This document shows, one piece after another, positions 56,835 to 64,000 of a DNA stretch of 64,000 bases (position 1 is the first letter of the stretch; every line of letters begins with the position of its first letter). Source of the stretch: DSNY01 sp016861185 (lineage in GTDB: Bacteria > Pseudomonadota > Gammaproteobacteria > Burkholderiales > Burkholderiaceae_F); the NCBI GenBank assembly GCA_030263275.1, contig SZOR01000032.1, forward strand, positions 19,170 to 83,169, given 5' to 3'. Made by a program: the position numbers and the translations under genes. Under the pieces are notes generated by a model. It did not search any database, had not been told where the DNA came from, and saw only the letters and a list, made by a program, of their open reading frames with translations.

Positions 56835-58093
56835 CTAGTTGATCGGTCGCAGGTGAGTGGCCAGCGCGAACTCGCCGAGCGCGCGGCCCATCGCTTCGCC
56901 GGCGCGCGTCGAGCTGCGGTAGTGGATTCCGCCCCACACGCGCGCGTTCGAGATTTCCTCGACGATGTCGGCGATCCGTTCCCAGCGGCGTGTCACGCCG
57001 GGCGCCGTCGGGCTCGCCATCGTCAGCACGCCGAGGCGGCCGCGGCCGAACTCCGCCTCGAGCACCGCGCCGACCGCGCCCGCGACGATGCAGTGCGCGC
57101 ACGGATACTCGGGATGCAGCGGCGTATCGACCAGCGGCAACCACGCCGCGTCGCGCGCCGTGGCATCGTTGCCGTCCAGGTCGCCGTTGCGGATCGCGGT
57201 GATCGGCCGCCAGAAGGCGTACGCGTACTTGGCGTCGAACACGGCGATGAACGCGTCGGCCGCGACCATCGAGGTCAGCGCGAACAGCCGCGCGTTCTGC
57301 AGCGGCGTGCGGCCGGGCGCGGCGGCAAGCTGGCGCACGATCGGGTTCCAGCTCTGCGGCCAGACGACGATCCAGAAGCGTGCGATCTCGGACTGCTCCG
57401 CGCTGCGTTTTTCGCTCGCGCGGCCGCCCAGCGTGCGCACCTCGTCGTAGTCGCGCGCCCACTGCACGCTCTTCAGCGCGGGCGGCGGCACCGGGCGGAA
57501 CTGGTCGGCGCGCTTGATCAGCCAAGGTGTGGCGCGCGGCTGCTCGAGTCCGATCGGCAGCGGCGTCGGCACGTAGACGCCGGGCGCGGCCGCGGGTCGA
57601 TACTCGATTGGCGCAAGCGACGCATCGGCCGCGCGGGCCGCCAGCAGTTCGGCCGCCACGCGTTCGCCAACCTCGATGCCGCGCGACTTCGCGGCGCCGT
57701 CGGCGATGGCGGCGAGCGCCTTGCGATAGGACTCGGCGAGCTCGTTGGCGCGCGCCGAAAGAGCTTCGACAGCACCGCGTGCGCCGCGGCACTGGCCGCG
57801 GCGTCGCTCGACGCGTCCGGCGCAGCGGCGGGCTGGGCGCGGTACGGCGCGTAGCGGCGCTCGACCGCGTTCATCGCGTCGAAGATCGCCGCGTGCAGCA
57901 ACGCCATCGCGCGCGTGGCCGGCAGCAGCGGCGTGGCCGTCTGCGCCAGCGTCGCCATCGCGGTTTCGTTCCAGTCGGCGACGACGTCGGCGCGCGCGCC
58001 CGATACGACGACGAGGGTCAACAGCGCCGCTGCGGCAAGTCGCCGGCAGGCGCTTCGCGCCGGTCCGACCGGGTCGGGTGGGAGATCTCGCAT
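56835..58093 (-). pseudogene. PAP2/vanadium-haloperoxidase-like gene with a single frameshift
   Basis: The N-terminal frame begins MRDLPPDPVGPAR, has a signal peptide (LAAAALLTLVVVSGARA), then WNETAMATLAQTATPLLPAT and HAAIFDAMNAVERRYAPYRA. It breaks at CTCTTTCGGCGC (about 57763-57752). In the other frame the protein continues with SARANELAESYRKALAAIAD to the end. One missing C (LFPARANEL in place of LFRRAP) would restore a 419-residue protein. The C-terminal part carries the PAP2/haloperoxidase residues: RPITAIRNGD, HPEYPCAHCIVAGA and RVWGGIHYRSSTRAGEAMG. AAGGAGGAAGCG precedes the ATG. Confidence 0.85.
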
Positions 58094-58139
58094 CGCTTCC
58101 TCCTTGTCCGTCGATGACGGCAAGGTACGAAGCGATGGG

Positions 58140-61091
58140 TTACGCGAGCGTTACGCGCGGCGCGGCCGGCGACGGCGCCGCCTCGCCGAGAACCCGCTGC
58201 GCCAACTCGGCCAGGGGCGCCGACGGCGGCTCGGCGCGCACGTCCGCGGGCAGTCCGGCCAGCAGTTGCGCGAGCTCGCGCCGATCGGCGGCGTCGAGCC
58301 GTGCCTGCTGCATGACGTAGGTCCACAGCGACGCGGCACCGGTGGGGTCGCCTTCGGCCGCGAGCACGCGGCCGTGCCAGGCGATGCAGTCGAGCTGGAT
58401 CGGCACGTGGCCCATCGCGCATGCCAGCGCGAGCGCATCGCGCACGCACGCGCGCGCCGTGGCCGTGTCGGCGCGGGCCAGCGCGAACTGCGCGGCGAGC
58501 AGCAGCGCCTGCGTTTCGATCTGCCGATAGCCGCCTTCGCGCGCGAGCGCCAGCGCACGTCGATTCAGCTCGTCGGCGCGCTCGCGCTCGCCCGTCTCGA
58601 CGCAGGTGAGCGCGAGGTTGATGTAGAACCAAGGCAGCGCCCGCACATGGCCGTGCGCCTCGGCGAACGCGAGCCCTTCTTCGTAGGTCCGGCGCGCCAG
58701 ATCCCACTCGCGCCGCAGCCGATACAGGTTGCCGAGGTTGACGTACTGGTTGCCGACGCCGACCAGGTCGCCGATCTGCCGGTTGCGCTCCAGCGCCTCG
58801 CGGTACAGCGCCAGCGCCCGCTCGTAGTTGCCGAGAGCCTTCTCGATCAGGCCGACGTTGCCGGTGAACGTCGCCACGCCGTGCGCATCGCCTTCGGCCC
58901 GCGCGCGCCGCAAGCCATCTTCGAAGCAGCGCTTCGCGTCCGCGTAGGCGCCCGTCTGCCACAACGCCAGCCCGAGCACGCCGAGGCAGCGCTTGATGCC
59001 TTCCCGCTGCCCGAGCTGGCGAAACAGCCGCAGCGCGCGGCGCGCGTGGTCGATCGCCGGCTCCAGGCGGCCGAGCCGGTACTGCAGTTGCGCCAGCGCG
59101 CGCAGCACCTCGGCCGCGGCCCCGCGGTCGGAGGCACGTTCAGGGTCGAGTGCGGCCGCCGCCTGTTCGAGCAGCGCCGCGCCTTCGATCGACCGCATGC
59201 GGATCTGCAGGAAGTGCATCAAGGGCGCGGCGGCGTCGGCCAGCCAGTTCGTTGCGTGCGCTCCGACGGCGCACTGCCACGCCAGGCGGATGTTCTCGAA
59301 TTCGCGTTCGACTTCGTCCAGCGCCTCGCGCCGGCCGTCCTGCACGGCCTGCCTCCGCTCGCCGAGAAAGCGCAGATACCACTCGGCGTGCGCGCGCAGC
59401 GCGTGCGGTTCGCCGTCCGCGGCGCGCAGTTTCTCGCGCGCAAAGCGCGCGAGCAGCGGATGCAGGCTCAAGCGGCCGTCGGGACCTGCCTGCACGAGCG
59501 ATTTGTCCGCCAGCGCCGCCAGCAGCGGTAGCGACGCGCCGGCCACCTCGCGCGCCGCCGTGCGCGTGAACGAGCCGACGAACACCGATAGCACCGCCAG
59601 CGCCTGCTGCTCGGCCGGCGCAAGCAGACGCCACGATTGCTCGAACGTCGCGCGCACGCTGCGGTGTTCGGGCCGCTCGTCGCCTTCTTCCTCGCGCGCC
59701 AGCACGTCGAGCGAGTTCTGCACCTCGGCCAGCAGTTCGGCCAGCGGCAGCAGCCGCACCCAGTGCGCCGCCAGCTCGATGGCGAGCGGCAGCCCGCCCA
59801 GCGCGCGCACGAGCTGCGCGACATCGCGCGCGGTGCGCGCCGCGACAAACGACGGATCGGCCGCGCGGGCGCGCAGTTCGAACAGCCGCACGGCGTCGGT
59901 TTCGGCATCGTCTTCCGCCGGCACCGCCAGACCGGCGAGCGGCAGCAGCCATTCGCCGCTCGCGCCGAGCCGCCGGCGTGAAGTCGCCAGCAGCTTGAGC
60001 CGCGGCGCGGCAGCGAGCAGCCGCTCGATCGTCGCCGCGACCGCATGGAGTTGCTCGGCGTTGTCGAGCACGAGCAGTGCGTTGCGCTGCGCGAGATGAC
60101 CGGCGACACAAGCGAGCGGGTCTTCGCGCTCGGCCAGATCGATTGCGAGCACCTGCGCGATGCGCGGCGCGACCTGCGCGGCTTCGGTCAGGTCGTCGAG
60201 CGGGATCCAGCCGATGCCGTCGGCGAAGCGCGCCTCCAGCGCGCCGATCGCGGCCTTCGCCAAGCGGCTCTTGCCGATGCCGCCGGGACCGGTGACGGTG
60301 AGCAGACGGCATTCGGTGCGCCCGATCAATGCCTGCAGTTCCGCCAGTTCCTTGGCGCGGCCGACGAAGCCGGCGCCGGTCATTACGGGCGCGACCTCGG
60401 CATCGCCGCCGGCTTCGAGGCGGCACGCCAGCTCGCGCAGCTGCGCGCTGGGCTCGATGCCCAGCGCCTCGGCCAGTCGCTCCTTGAACTCGCGATACAG
60501 CCGCTGCGCTTCGCCCGCCCGCCCCAGCGCACCGTGCGCTTGCAGCGCCGCGACGATCGCTTCCTCGTCGATCGGATCGGCGGCAAGCATCCGCAGCGCC
60601 AGCGCGAGTTTCGCCTGCGCATCGGTTGCCCGATCGATCTGCGCCAGCACGGCCGCGCGCCAGCGTTCGGACAGTCGCGCGCGCTCAAAGCGCAGCGCTT
60701 CGGCGAACGCATTGTTGTTGGCGTCTTCGAGCCCCTCGCACAGCGGCCCGCGATACAAGGCGAGTGCTTCGTCGAGGCGCTGCGCGGCCAACGCTCGCTC
60801 GAAGTCGGCGACATCGGTGGCCACCGGCCAAGCAAGCGTGGCGCGATCTCCCGTCAGGCCCTCGGTCCAGTCGAACGCCTGCACGTCGAAGGCGAGCCGG
60901 CGCAGATTGCGCCGCGCAGTGGCGTTGTCGCGCTCGGGCCAGAACAGCGCTGCGAGCCGGTCGCGGCCGACCGGCGCGGCGTGCAGCGCCAGCCAAGCGG
61001 CGAGCTGGTGGCGCCGCTCGGCTCGCAGCGCAATCGTGCGCCCGTCGTGATCGACGGCGGGCGCACCGAGCAGGCGAACGTAGGGTGCCAT
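58140..61091 (-). CDS. BTAD/NB-ARC ATPase/TPR transcriptional regulator (SARP-like)
   Basis: The 983-residue protein starts with an OmpR-type winged helix (APYVRLLGAPAVDHDGRTIA), followed by a bacterial transcriptional activator domain (about 90-245, ending EALGIEPSAQLRELACRLE). Next is an NB-ARC/STAND ATPase (Walker A TGPGGIGKSRLAKAAIG at about 270, Walker B ALLVLDNAEQL, LATSRRRLG, GLPLAIELAAHW). The C-terminal half is TPR repeats (ALAQLQYRLGRLEPAIDHAR, NVGLIEKALGNYERALALYR). Regulators of this type oligomerise on sensing a ligand. It is immediately upstream of the broken PAP2 gene, so it probably controls the envelope cluster down to 51.4 kb. Confidence 0.92.
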   Translation of the reverse strand: MAPYVRLLGAPAVDHDGRTIALRAERRHQLAAWLALHAAPVGRDRLAALFWPERDNATARRNLRRLAFDVQAFDWTEGLTGDRATLAWPVATDVADFERALAAQRLDEALALYRGPLCEGLEDANNNAFAEALRFERARLSERWRAAVLAQIDRATDAQAKLALALRMLAADPIDEEAIVAALQAHGALGRAGEAQRLYREFKERLAEALGIEPSAQLRELACRLEAGGDAEVAPVMTGAGFVGRAKELAELQALIGRTECRLLTVTGPGGIGKSRLAKAAIGALEARFADGIGWIPLDDLTEAAQVAPRIAQVLAIDLAEREDPLACVAGHLAQRNALLVLDNAEQLHAVAATIERLLAAAPRLKLLATSRRRLGASGEWLLPLAGLAVPAEDDAETDAVRLFELRARAADPSFVAARTARDVAQLVRALGGLPLAIELAAHWVRLLPLAELLAEVQNSLDVLAREEEGDERPEHRSVRATFEQSWRLLAPAEQQALAVLSVFVGSFTRTAAREVAGASLPLLAALADKSLVQAGPDGRLSLHPLLARFAREKLRAADGEPHALRAHAEWYLRFLGERRQAVQDGRREALDEVEREFENIRLAWQCAVGAHATNWLADAAAPLMHFLQIRMRSIEGAALLEQAAAALDPERASDRGAAAEVLRALAQLQYRLGRLEPAIDHARRALRLFRQLGQREGIKRCLGVLGLALWQTGAYADAKRCFEDGLRRARAEGDAHGVATFTGNVGLIEKALGNYERALALYREALERNRQIGDLVGVGNQYVNLGNLYRLRREWDLARRTYEEGLAFAEAHGHVRALPWFYINLALTCVETGERERADELNRRALALAREGGYRQIETQALLLAAQFALARADTATARACVRDALALACAMGHVPIQLDCIAWHGRVLAAEGDPTGAASLWTYVMQQARLDAADRRELAQLLAGLPADVRAEPPSAPLAELAQRVLGEAAPSPAAPRVTLA

Positions 61092-61211
61092 GGCCGGTCT
61101 CGAAGATCGGCCACAGCATGACTCCGCCCGCGGGCGGCTTCAAGACGAATGATCCGCAAGGCGGCCGGCCGTCGAACGTATGCGGCGGCGCAGGTGCTGC
61201 CGGCCGCGTCA

Positions 61212-61345
61212 GCAAAGGACTCGGATCGCCGCTCGCAGCGGGTCGGCGTCAGTGATCACGCCCGAGATCAATCGATTCATGGGCACCGAATAGCGCGCGC
61301 GCTGAATCGCGGCGATGTCGGCGCGGCCAACCTATTGAAGGATCG
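61212..61345 (-). pseudogene. Relic of a GNAT acetyltransferase N-terminus
   Basis: Read on the minus strand the sequence gives IL, Q, stop, then VGRADIAAIQRARYSVPMNR and LISGVITDADPLRAA before another stop. This aligns with the N-terminus of the intact GNAT at 51452-51904 (ILRQARRTDIAAIQRVRRSV ... SSVITDGDVQRAI). The rest of the gene is missing. It is the main content of the 297-bp gap 61092-61388; the bases at 61092-61211 show nothing else. Confidence 0.75.
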
Positions 61346-61388
61346 ACGGCGCGATCAATCCCGCGGCCCGGCTTGGTCGCGGTAATGC

Positions 61389-61811
61389 TCAGCTCGCGTC
61401 GCGCTGCAATCGCTGCCGGATCGCCGCGACAAAATCGAGCAGGTCGCCGAGACGATTCGTGACGATATCCGCAAGGACGGCCTTGTCGAGCGCTTGGTAG
61501 CCGTGGACCACGACGTTCCGAAAGCCCGCCATCTTGTGCATCCTGTCGGTCTGCGCCAGTGTCAGCCACCCGGCGCGCGCGAGCAGGTCGAACATCTGCC
61601 GATTCGTCTCCGGCTCCCCCAGCCGATCGTCCGCGACGATGTGCGAAGCCACATCGAGCGCGGCCTGGATCGCAAGCTGCAGCGTGTGCGCAGTGAAGCG
61701 TTCCTCCCGCAGATCGGTCGCGATCAGCGCCGGGTTGGACAGCGTGCGCAACTCGCGCACGCAGGTCTCGATGAAGGCGAGCTTCTTCTCGATCAACTCG
61801 ACGTCGGTCAC
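61389..61811 (-). CDS. hepT: HepT-type toxin (HEPN ribonuclease)
   Basis: HepT is a HEPN RNase inhibited by AMPylation from MntA. The 140-residue protein carries the catalytic RX4HXY motif as RNVVVHGY (about residue 101) and helical HEPN segments (LIEKKLAFIETCVRELRTL, LQLAIQAALDVASHIVADD). It starts with GTG overlapping the mntA stop (GTGA). Confidence 0.92.
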   Translation of the reverse strand: MTDVELIEKKLAFIETCVRELRTLSNPALIATDLREERFTAHTLQLAIQAALDVASHIVADDRLGEPETNRQMFDLLARAGWLTLAQTDRMHKMAGFRNVVVHGYQALDKAVLADIVTNRLGDLLDFVAAIRQRLQRDAS

Positions 61812-62215
61812 GCGCCGCCCCCCGCGACCGAGCGCCGGTATTGCCGCAGATAGGGCAGCACGTCGAAGTACTCCGCCCGCTTGCGGGTCTCGTATTCGAC
61901 GCGCGCTGCGCGGTCGCTTTCGTGAACGAGCACGCCGTCGCGCAAGATGCGGTGAACCAGATCGGCGGCTGCTCGATTGAGCACGACGACATCGGCCGGT
62001 TTGCCGGTGGCGCGCTCGATCTGCCCGGCGATGTCGAACGCGCAGCCGTCCAGCGTCGCAGGCGGCATTCGCCGAAACAGCACGGCGACGTCCATGTCGC
62101 TGCCGGCGCGCGCTTCGCCACGGGCCACGCTGCCGTACAGGTACGCGCACACGACCGCGTCGCTGCGCTCGGCGAACAGCGCGCGCAAGGCGTCGACGAT
62201 TTCGTCCCGGGTCAT
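61808..62215 (-). CDS. mntA: MntA-type antitoxin (AMPylating nucleotidyltransferase)
   Basis: The 135-residue minimal nucleotidyltransferase has YLYGSVARGEARAGSDMDVA, i.e. GS-X10-DXD, plus a downstream carboxylate in KPADVVVLNRAAADLVHRIL. It adds AMP to HepT and neutralises it. It precedes hepT and overlaps it in the GTGA arrangement. The 131 bp after its start (62216-62346) hold nothing identifiable. Confidence 0.92.
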   Translation of the reverse strand: MTRDEIVDALRALFAERSDAVVCAYLYGSVARGEARAGSDMDVAVLFRRMPPATLDGCAFDIAGQIERATGKPADVVVLNRAAADLVHRILRDGVLVHESDRAARVEYETRKRAEYFDVLPYLRQYRRSVAGGGA

Positions 62216-62346
62216 GCGCGGGAATCTATCACCTCGCCAGATCGGGCACTCGATCGGTTTGCTCGGGCGCGGCGCCGGTTTGCACCCGTGCGCGGGACCG
62301 TGGCAGGGCAGGCATTGCCCGAGCCTCGCTTACCGAGGGAGCGCGC

Positions 62347-63117
62347 TCACCCCGGCTTGCGCGCCAGGAACGCGTAACCGTAGACCTCGAACTTGCGCGC
62401 CTTGGCCTCGCCGCGCGCGCCGCCGAAGGTGTCGTACGGGTGGCTGACGCGGACGTCGACGAAACCGATTTCTTCCAGCATCGATCGCCAGGCTTCACAC
62501 GGAAGACCACCGGCGATTCAGGCCGTCCATAGATCGACGTTGGCGATCGCCGACTCGGGCACCGGCTTGCCGTTGGCGATGTCGGCGAACTGCAGCCAGC
62601 CGCCCGGGCGCAGCACGCGCCGGATCTCCTCGAACACGCGGCGCTTGTCGGCGCACAGGTTGATCACGCCGTTGCTGATCACCGCGTCGGCCCAGCCGCT
62701 GTCGACCGGCATGTCTTCGAGCAGGCCTGCGCGGAACTCGACGTTGGCGAGCCCCATCGCTCGCGCCGTGCTACGCGCTTTGTCGACCATCTCCGGCAGC
62801 ATGTCGATGCCGACCACGCGCCCTTGCGGTCCCACCTGGCGCGCGGCGACGAAGCAGTCGAAGCCGCCGCCCGAGCCGGCATCGACCACGCGTTCGCCCG
62901 GCGCAAGCGGCCGCAGCGCGAACGGGTTAGCCACGCCGGCGAACGATTCGACCGCGGCATCGGGCATCGCATCGACGATGGCCGCGTCGTAACCGAGTCG
63001 TGCCGCCAGCCGGCGGCCGGTGTGGAAGTGGTATTCGCCGTCCGGCTTGACGGCGACTTCGCGGTATTTCTTCTTCACCTCCTCGCGCAGGGCGAGGGCA
63101 TCGACTGCAGCGCTCAT
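62347..63117 (-). CDS. SAM-dependent methyltransferase, ArsM-like, candidate selenoprotein
   Basis: The protein has motif I VVDAGSGGGFDCFVAA (about 77-92), GIDMLPEMVDKARSTARAMG, ISNGVINLCADKRRVFEEI and RRVLRPGGWLQFADI, as in arsenite methyltransferases and relatives. Conceptual translation stops at a TGA after DLWTA (codon 200). The same frame then continues IAGGLPCEAWRSMLEEIGFV, HPYDTFGGARGEAKARKFEV to a TGA after ARKPG, giving 256 residues if the first TGA is read. Relatives usually have Cys at this position (a CIAGGL/CIAGAL motif). A SECIS-like hairpin follows directly (62484-62517). AAGGAGG decides the start. Without recoding, a 199-residue truncated protein is made. Confidence 0.8.
62484..62517 (-). 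promoter_or_regulatory. SECIS-like hairpin for selenocysteine insertion
   Basis: Immediately after the TGA (62520-62518), ATCGCC (62517-62512) pairs with GGCGAT (62489-62484). Inside, GG-U-CUUC pairs with GAAG-CC, leaving a single bulged U (62506), and the five-base apical loop CGUGU (62501-62497) contains GU. The upper stem starts nine bases after the TGA. The E. coli fdhF SECIS has the same GG-bulged U-stem-GU-loop plan at eleven bases. Confidence 0.75.
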
Positions 63118-63241
63118 CGTTCGGCCTCCTTCGGCGCAGTGACGATGCATTCAGGACGCGCGAGGCGCGCCCACGGTTCCGCGGGAACCGCATGCCGGTC
63201 TGCCGCGTCCTGACGGTTTCCTTCCCTCCCTTCCATGCGCC

Positions 63242-63664
63242 ATGAGCCCGACTCTGCTGACCCGATTCGCCGCTGCAACGCTCGGCTGTGCCCTGCTTGC
63301 CGTCGCGCCCGCCGCACACGCTGCCTCGCCGCTCGACGGCAAGGTCTTCGTCGTCGATCTCGGCCCGAAAGGCAAGCCGGCCAACGAGAAGGACGACGTG
63401 CTCACCTTCGGCGACGGCCGCTTCCACTCCAAGTTCTGCGACAAGTACGGCTTCGGCACCGGCGCCTACGCGGCGACGGCCGATGGCGGCGCAATCGTCT
63501 TCACGACGGAGACGGTGAGCGAAAGCGACGGCCGGCTCGTCTGGCGCGGCCGGATCGAAGGCGAAACGATCGAAGGCGAGATCGTTCACCACCGCAAGCC
63601 GGGCCTGTTCAACCGCAACCCCGCACCGCGCGAGTTGTGGTTCAAGGGCCGAATCAGGAAGTAG
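63242..63664 (+). CDS. Exported hypothetical protein
   Basis: The 140-residue product has a signal peptide (MSPTLLTRFAAATLGCALLAV ... AHA) and a beta-rich lipocalin-like domain: LDGKVFVVDLGPKGKPANEK, DVLTFGDGRFHSKFCDKYGF, GAYAATADGGAIVFTTETVS and LVWRGRIEGETIEGEI. It is similar in style to small periplasmic proteins with no assigned function. It is divergent from the methyltransferase gene and overlaps the end of the following convergent gene by 11 bp. Confidence 0.72.
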   Translation: MSPTLLTRFAAATLGCALLAVAPAAHAASPLDGKVFVVDLGPKGKPANEKDDVLTFGDGRFHSKFCDKYGFGTGAYAATADGGAIVFTTETVSESDGRLVWRGRIEGETIEGEIVHHRKPGLFNRNPAPRELWFKGRIRK

Positions 63665-64000
63665 CGGCCCCTTCTCCCCCCGCCCCTCGCTTGCGCACAG
63701 AGACGGGCGTCTCTCTGGCGCGGCGATCGAGCCAGATCGCGATGCCGATCGCGACGAAGCCCAGCGCCTCCACCGCGAAGCTGAAGTTCACGAGGTGCGC
63801 GTACAGCAGGATCGCGCCGCCGGCGAGCGCGGTCGCCAGCGGCGCATAGCGGCCGTGCTTGCGCACGCCGGCGCCCACCGCGATCACCGCCAGCGCCCCG
63901 AACGCGAGGATCACCGCGCTCACCGCGCCGCCTTTGACCGCGAGCGTGATGCCCGCCAGCGACAGCAGCGCGGTCGCGGCCACCGTGCCGTAACACGCGA
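63654..64000 (-). CDS. MerC-like multi-pass membrane protein, N-terminus beyond window edge
   Basis: The frame is open to the window edge and gives about 114 residues: ACYGTVAATALLSLAGITLA, SAVILAFGALAVIAVGAGVR, PLATALAGGAILLYAHLVNF and FVAIGIAIWLDRRARETP. Four hydrophobic segments and the Cys-x-Gly-Thr start resemble MerC-type mercury transporters, but only the C-terminal part is visible. Its last codons overlap the convergent exported gene. Confidence 0.5.
   Translation of the reverse strand, partial: ACYGTVAATALLSLAGITLAVKGGAVSAVILAFGALAVIAVGAGVRKHGRYAPLATALAGGAILLYAHLVNFSFAVEALGFVAIGIAIWLDRRARETPVSVRKRGAGGEGAATS

Noticed and set aside
57752..57763. Programmed -1 ribosomal frameshift in the PAP2-like gene
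   Set aside because: CTCTTTCGG does not fit the X XXY YYZ slippery heptamer and no clear downstream pseudoknot was found, and frameshifting is not known in this family. A one-base deletion is simpler.
54838..57792. A 984-codon minus-strand frame rich in Arg and Ala overlapping the RCC1 and PAP2 genes
   Set aside because: It is the shifted frame of the real coding sequences, with no family motif; the true frames carry signal peptides and repeats.
1..64000. CRISPR arrays, tRNA or rRNA genes, IS elements, prophage
   Set aside because: No spaced direct repeats, cloverleaf-like sequences, rRNA signatures, transposase or phage structural genes were found on reading both strands, though short tRNA-like sequences could be missed without a search tool.

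Overview
The window is GC-rich (third codon positions almost all G or C) and reads as a chromosome segment of a betaproteobacterium, most likely Burkholderiales or a close relative. Supporting signs are a Bug-family (TTT) solute receptor, two Porin_4-type trimeric porins, Coq7, ErpA, a PHA/PHB depolymerase, the rplM-rpsI-argC block and a bactofilin operon. No rRNA, tRNA, CRISPR array, IS transposase or phage gene was seen. Gene order and codon use are mostly those of a core genome, with a few accessory patches.

Layout. 0-9.5 kb: a truncated Hsp20 gene, a beta-propeller-like lipoprotein, nrdR, glyA, an MgtC/DUF4010 membrane protein, a 2OG-Fe(II) oxygenase between 17-bp direct repeats, a histidine phosphatase coupled to a PEBP-like protein, dtd, and a divergent aidB-type acyl-CoA dehydrogenase. 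9.6-13.5 kb: an island with a hotdog thioesterase, an orphan PaaA-like di-iron protein, a haem-oxygenase-fold iron enzyme and a divergent AraC regulator. 13.5-21 kb: housekeeping genes (tyrS, anmK, erpA, bactofilin, argC, rpsI, rplM, OsmC-like, coq7). 21-29.5 kb: two porins, glpD, a Bug receptor, a nucleotidyltransferase pair, a PHB depolymerase and a YjdF-like membrane protein. 29.6-38 kb: envelope beta-barrels, an EEP hydrolase, a VOC gene destroyed by an internal deletion, fadD, a zinc aminopeptidase lipoprotein and a PaaK/CapK-like adenylate-forming enzyme.

38-51.5 kb is a stress and survival region. It holds a RaiA/HPF domain fused to a cold-shock domain, an operon of host-attachment-family protein, Lon-like protease and universal stress protein, an APH-like/P-loop kinase fusion, a molybdopterin oxidoreductase, a PhnD-like receptor, an M20 deacetylase and three tandem Hsp20 genes behind a good sigma-32 promoter. 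FNR/CRP-type palindromes (TTGA-N6-TCAA or one mismatch from it) lie upstream of three of these transcription units, which suggests an oxygen-responsive dormancy regulon.

51.5-61.4 kb carries two large paralogous lipoproteins (ZU5-like, Ig-like and RCC1 repeats), a frameshifted PAP2/vanadium-haloperoxidase-like gene and a BTAD/NB-ARC/TPR regulator, all on the minus strand. A GNAT N-terminal relic lies upstream of the regulator. 61.4-64 kb has an MntA-HepT toxin-antitoxin pair, a methyltransferase gene, a small exported protein and a truncated MerC-like membrane protein.

The most striking observation is that methyltransferase (62347-63117, minus strand). It has an in-frame TGA at codon 200, where related arsenite-methyltransferase-like proteins carry a Cys. 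The frame stays conserved for 56 codons afterwards. Nine bases after the TGA there is a hairpin with a bulged U and a GU-containing apical loop, closely resembling a bacterial SECIS element. It is a strong selenoprotein candidate.
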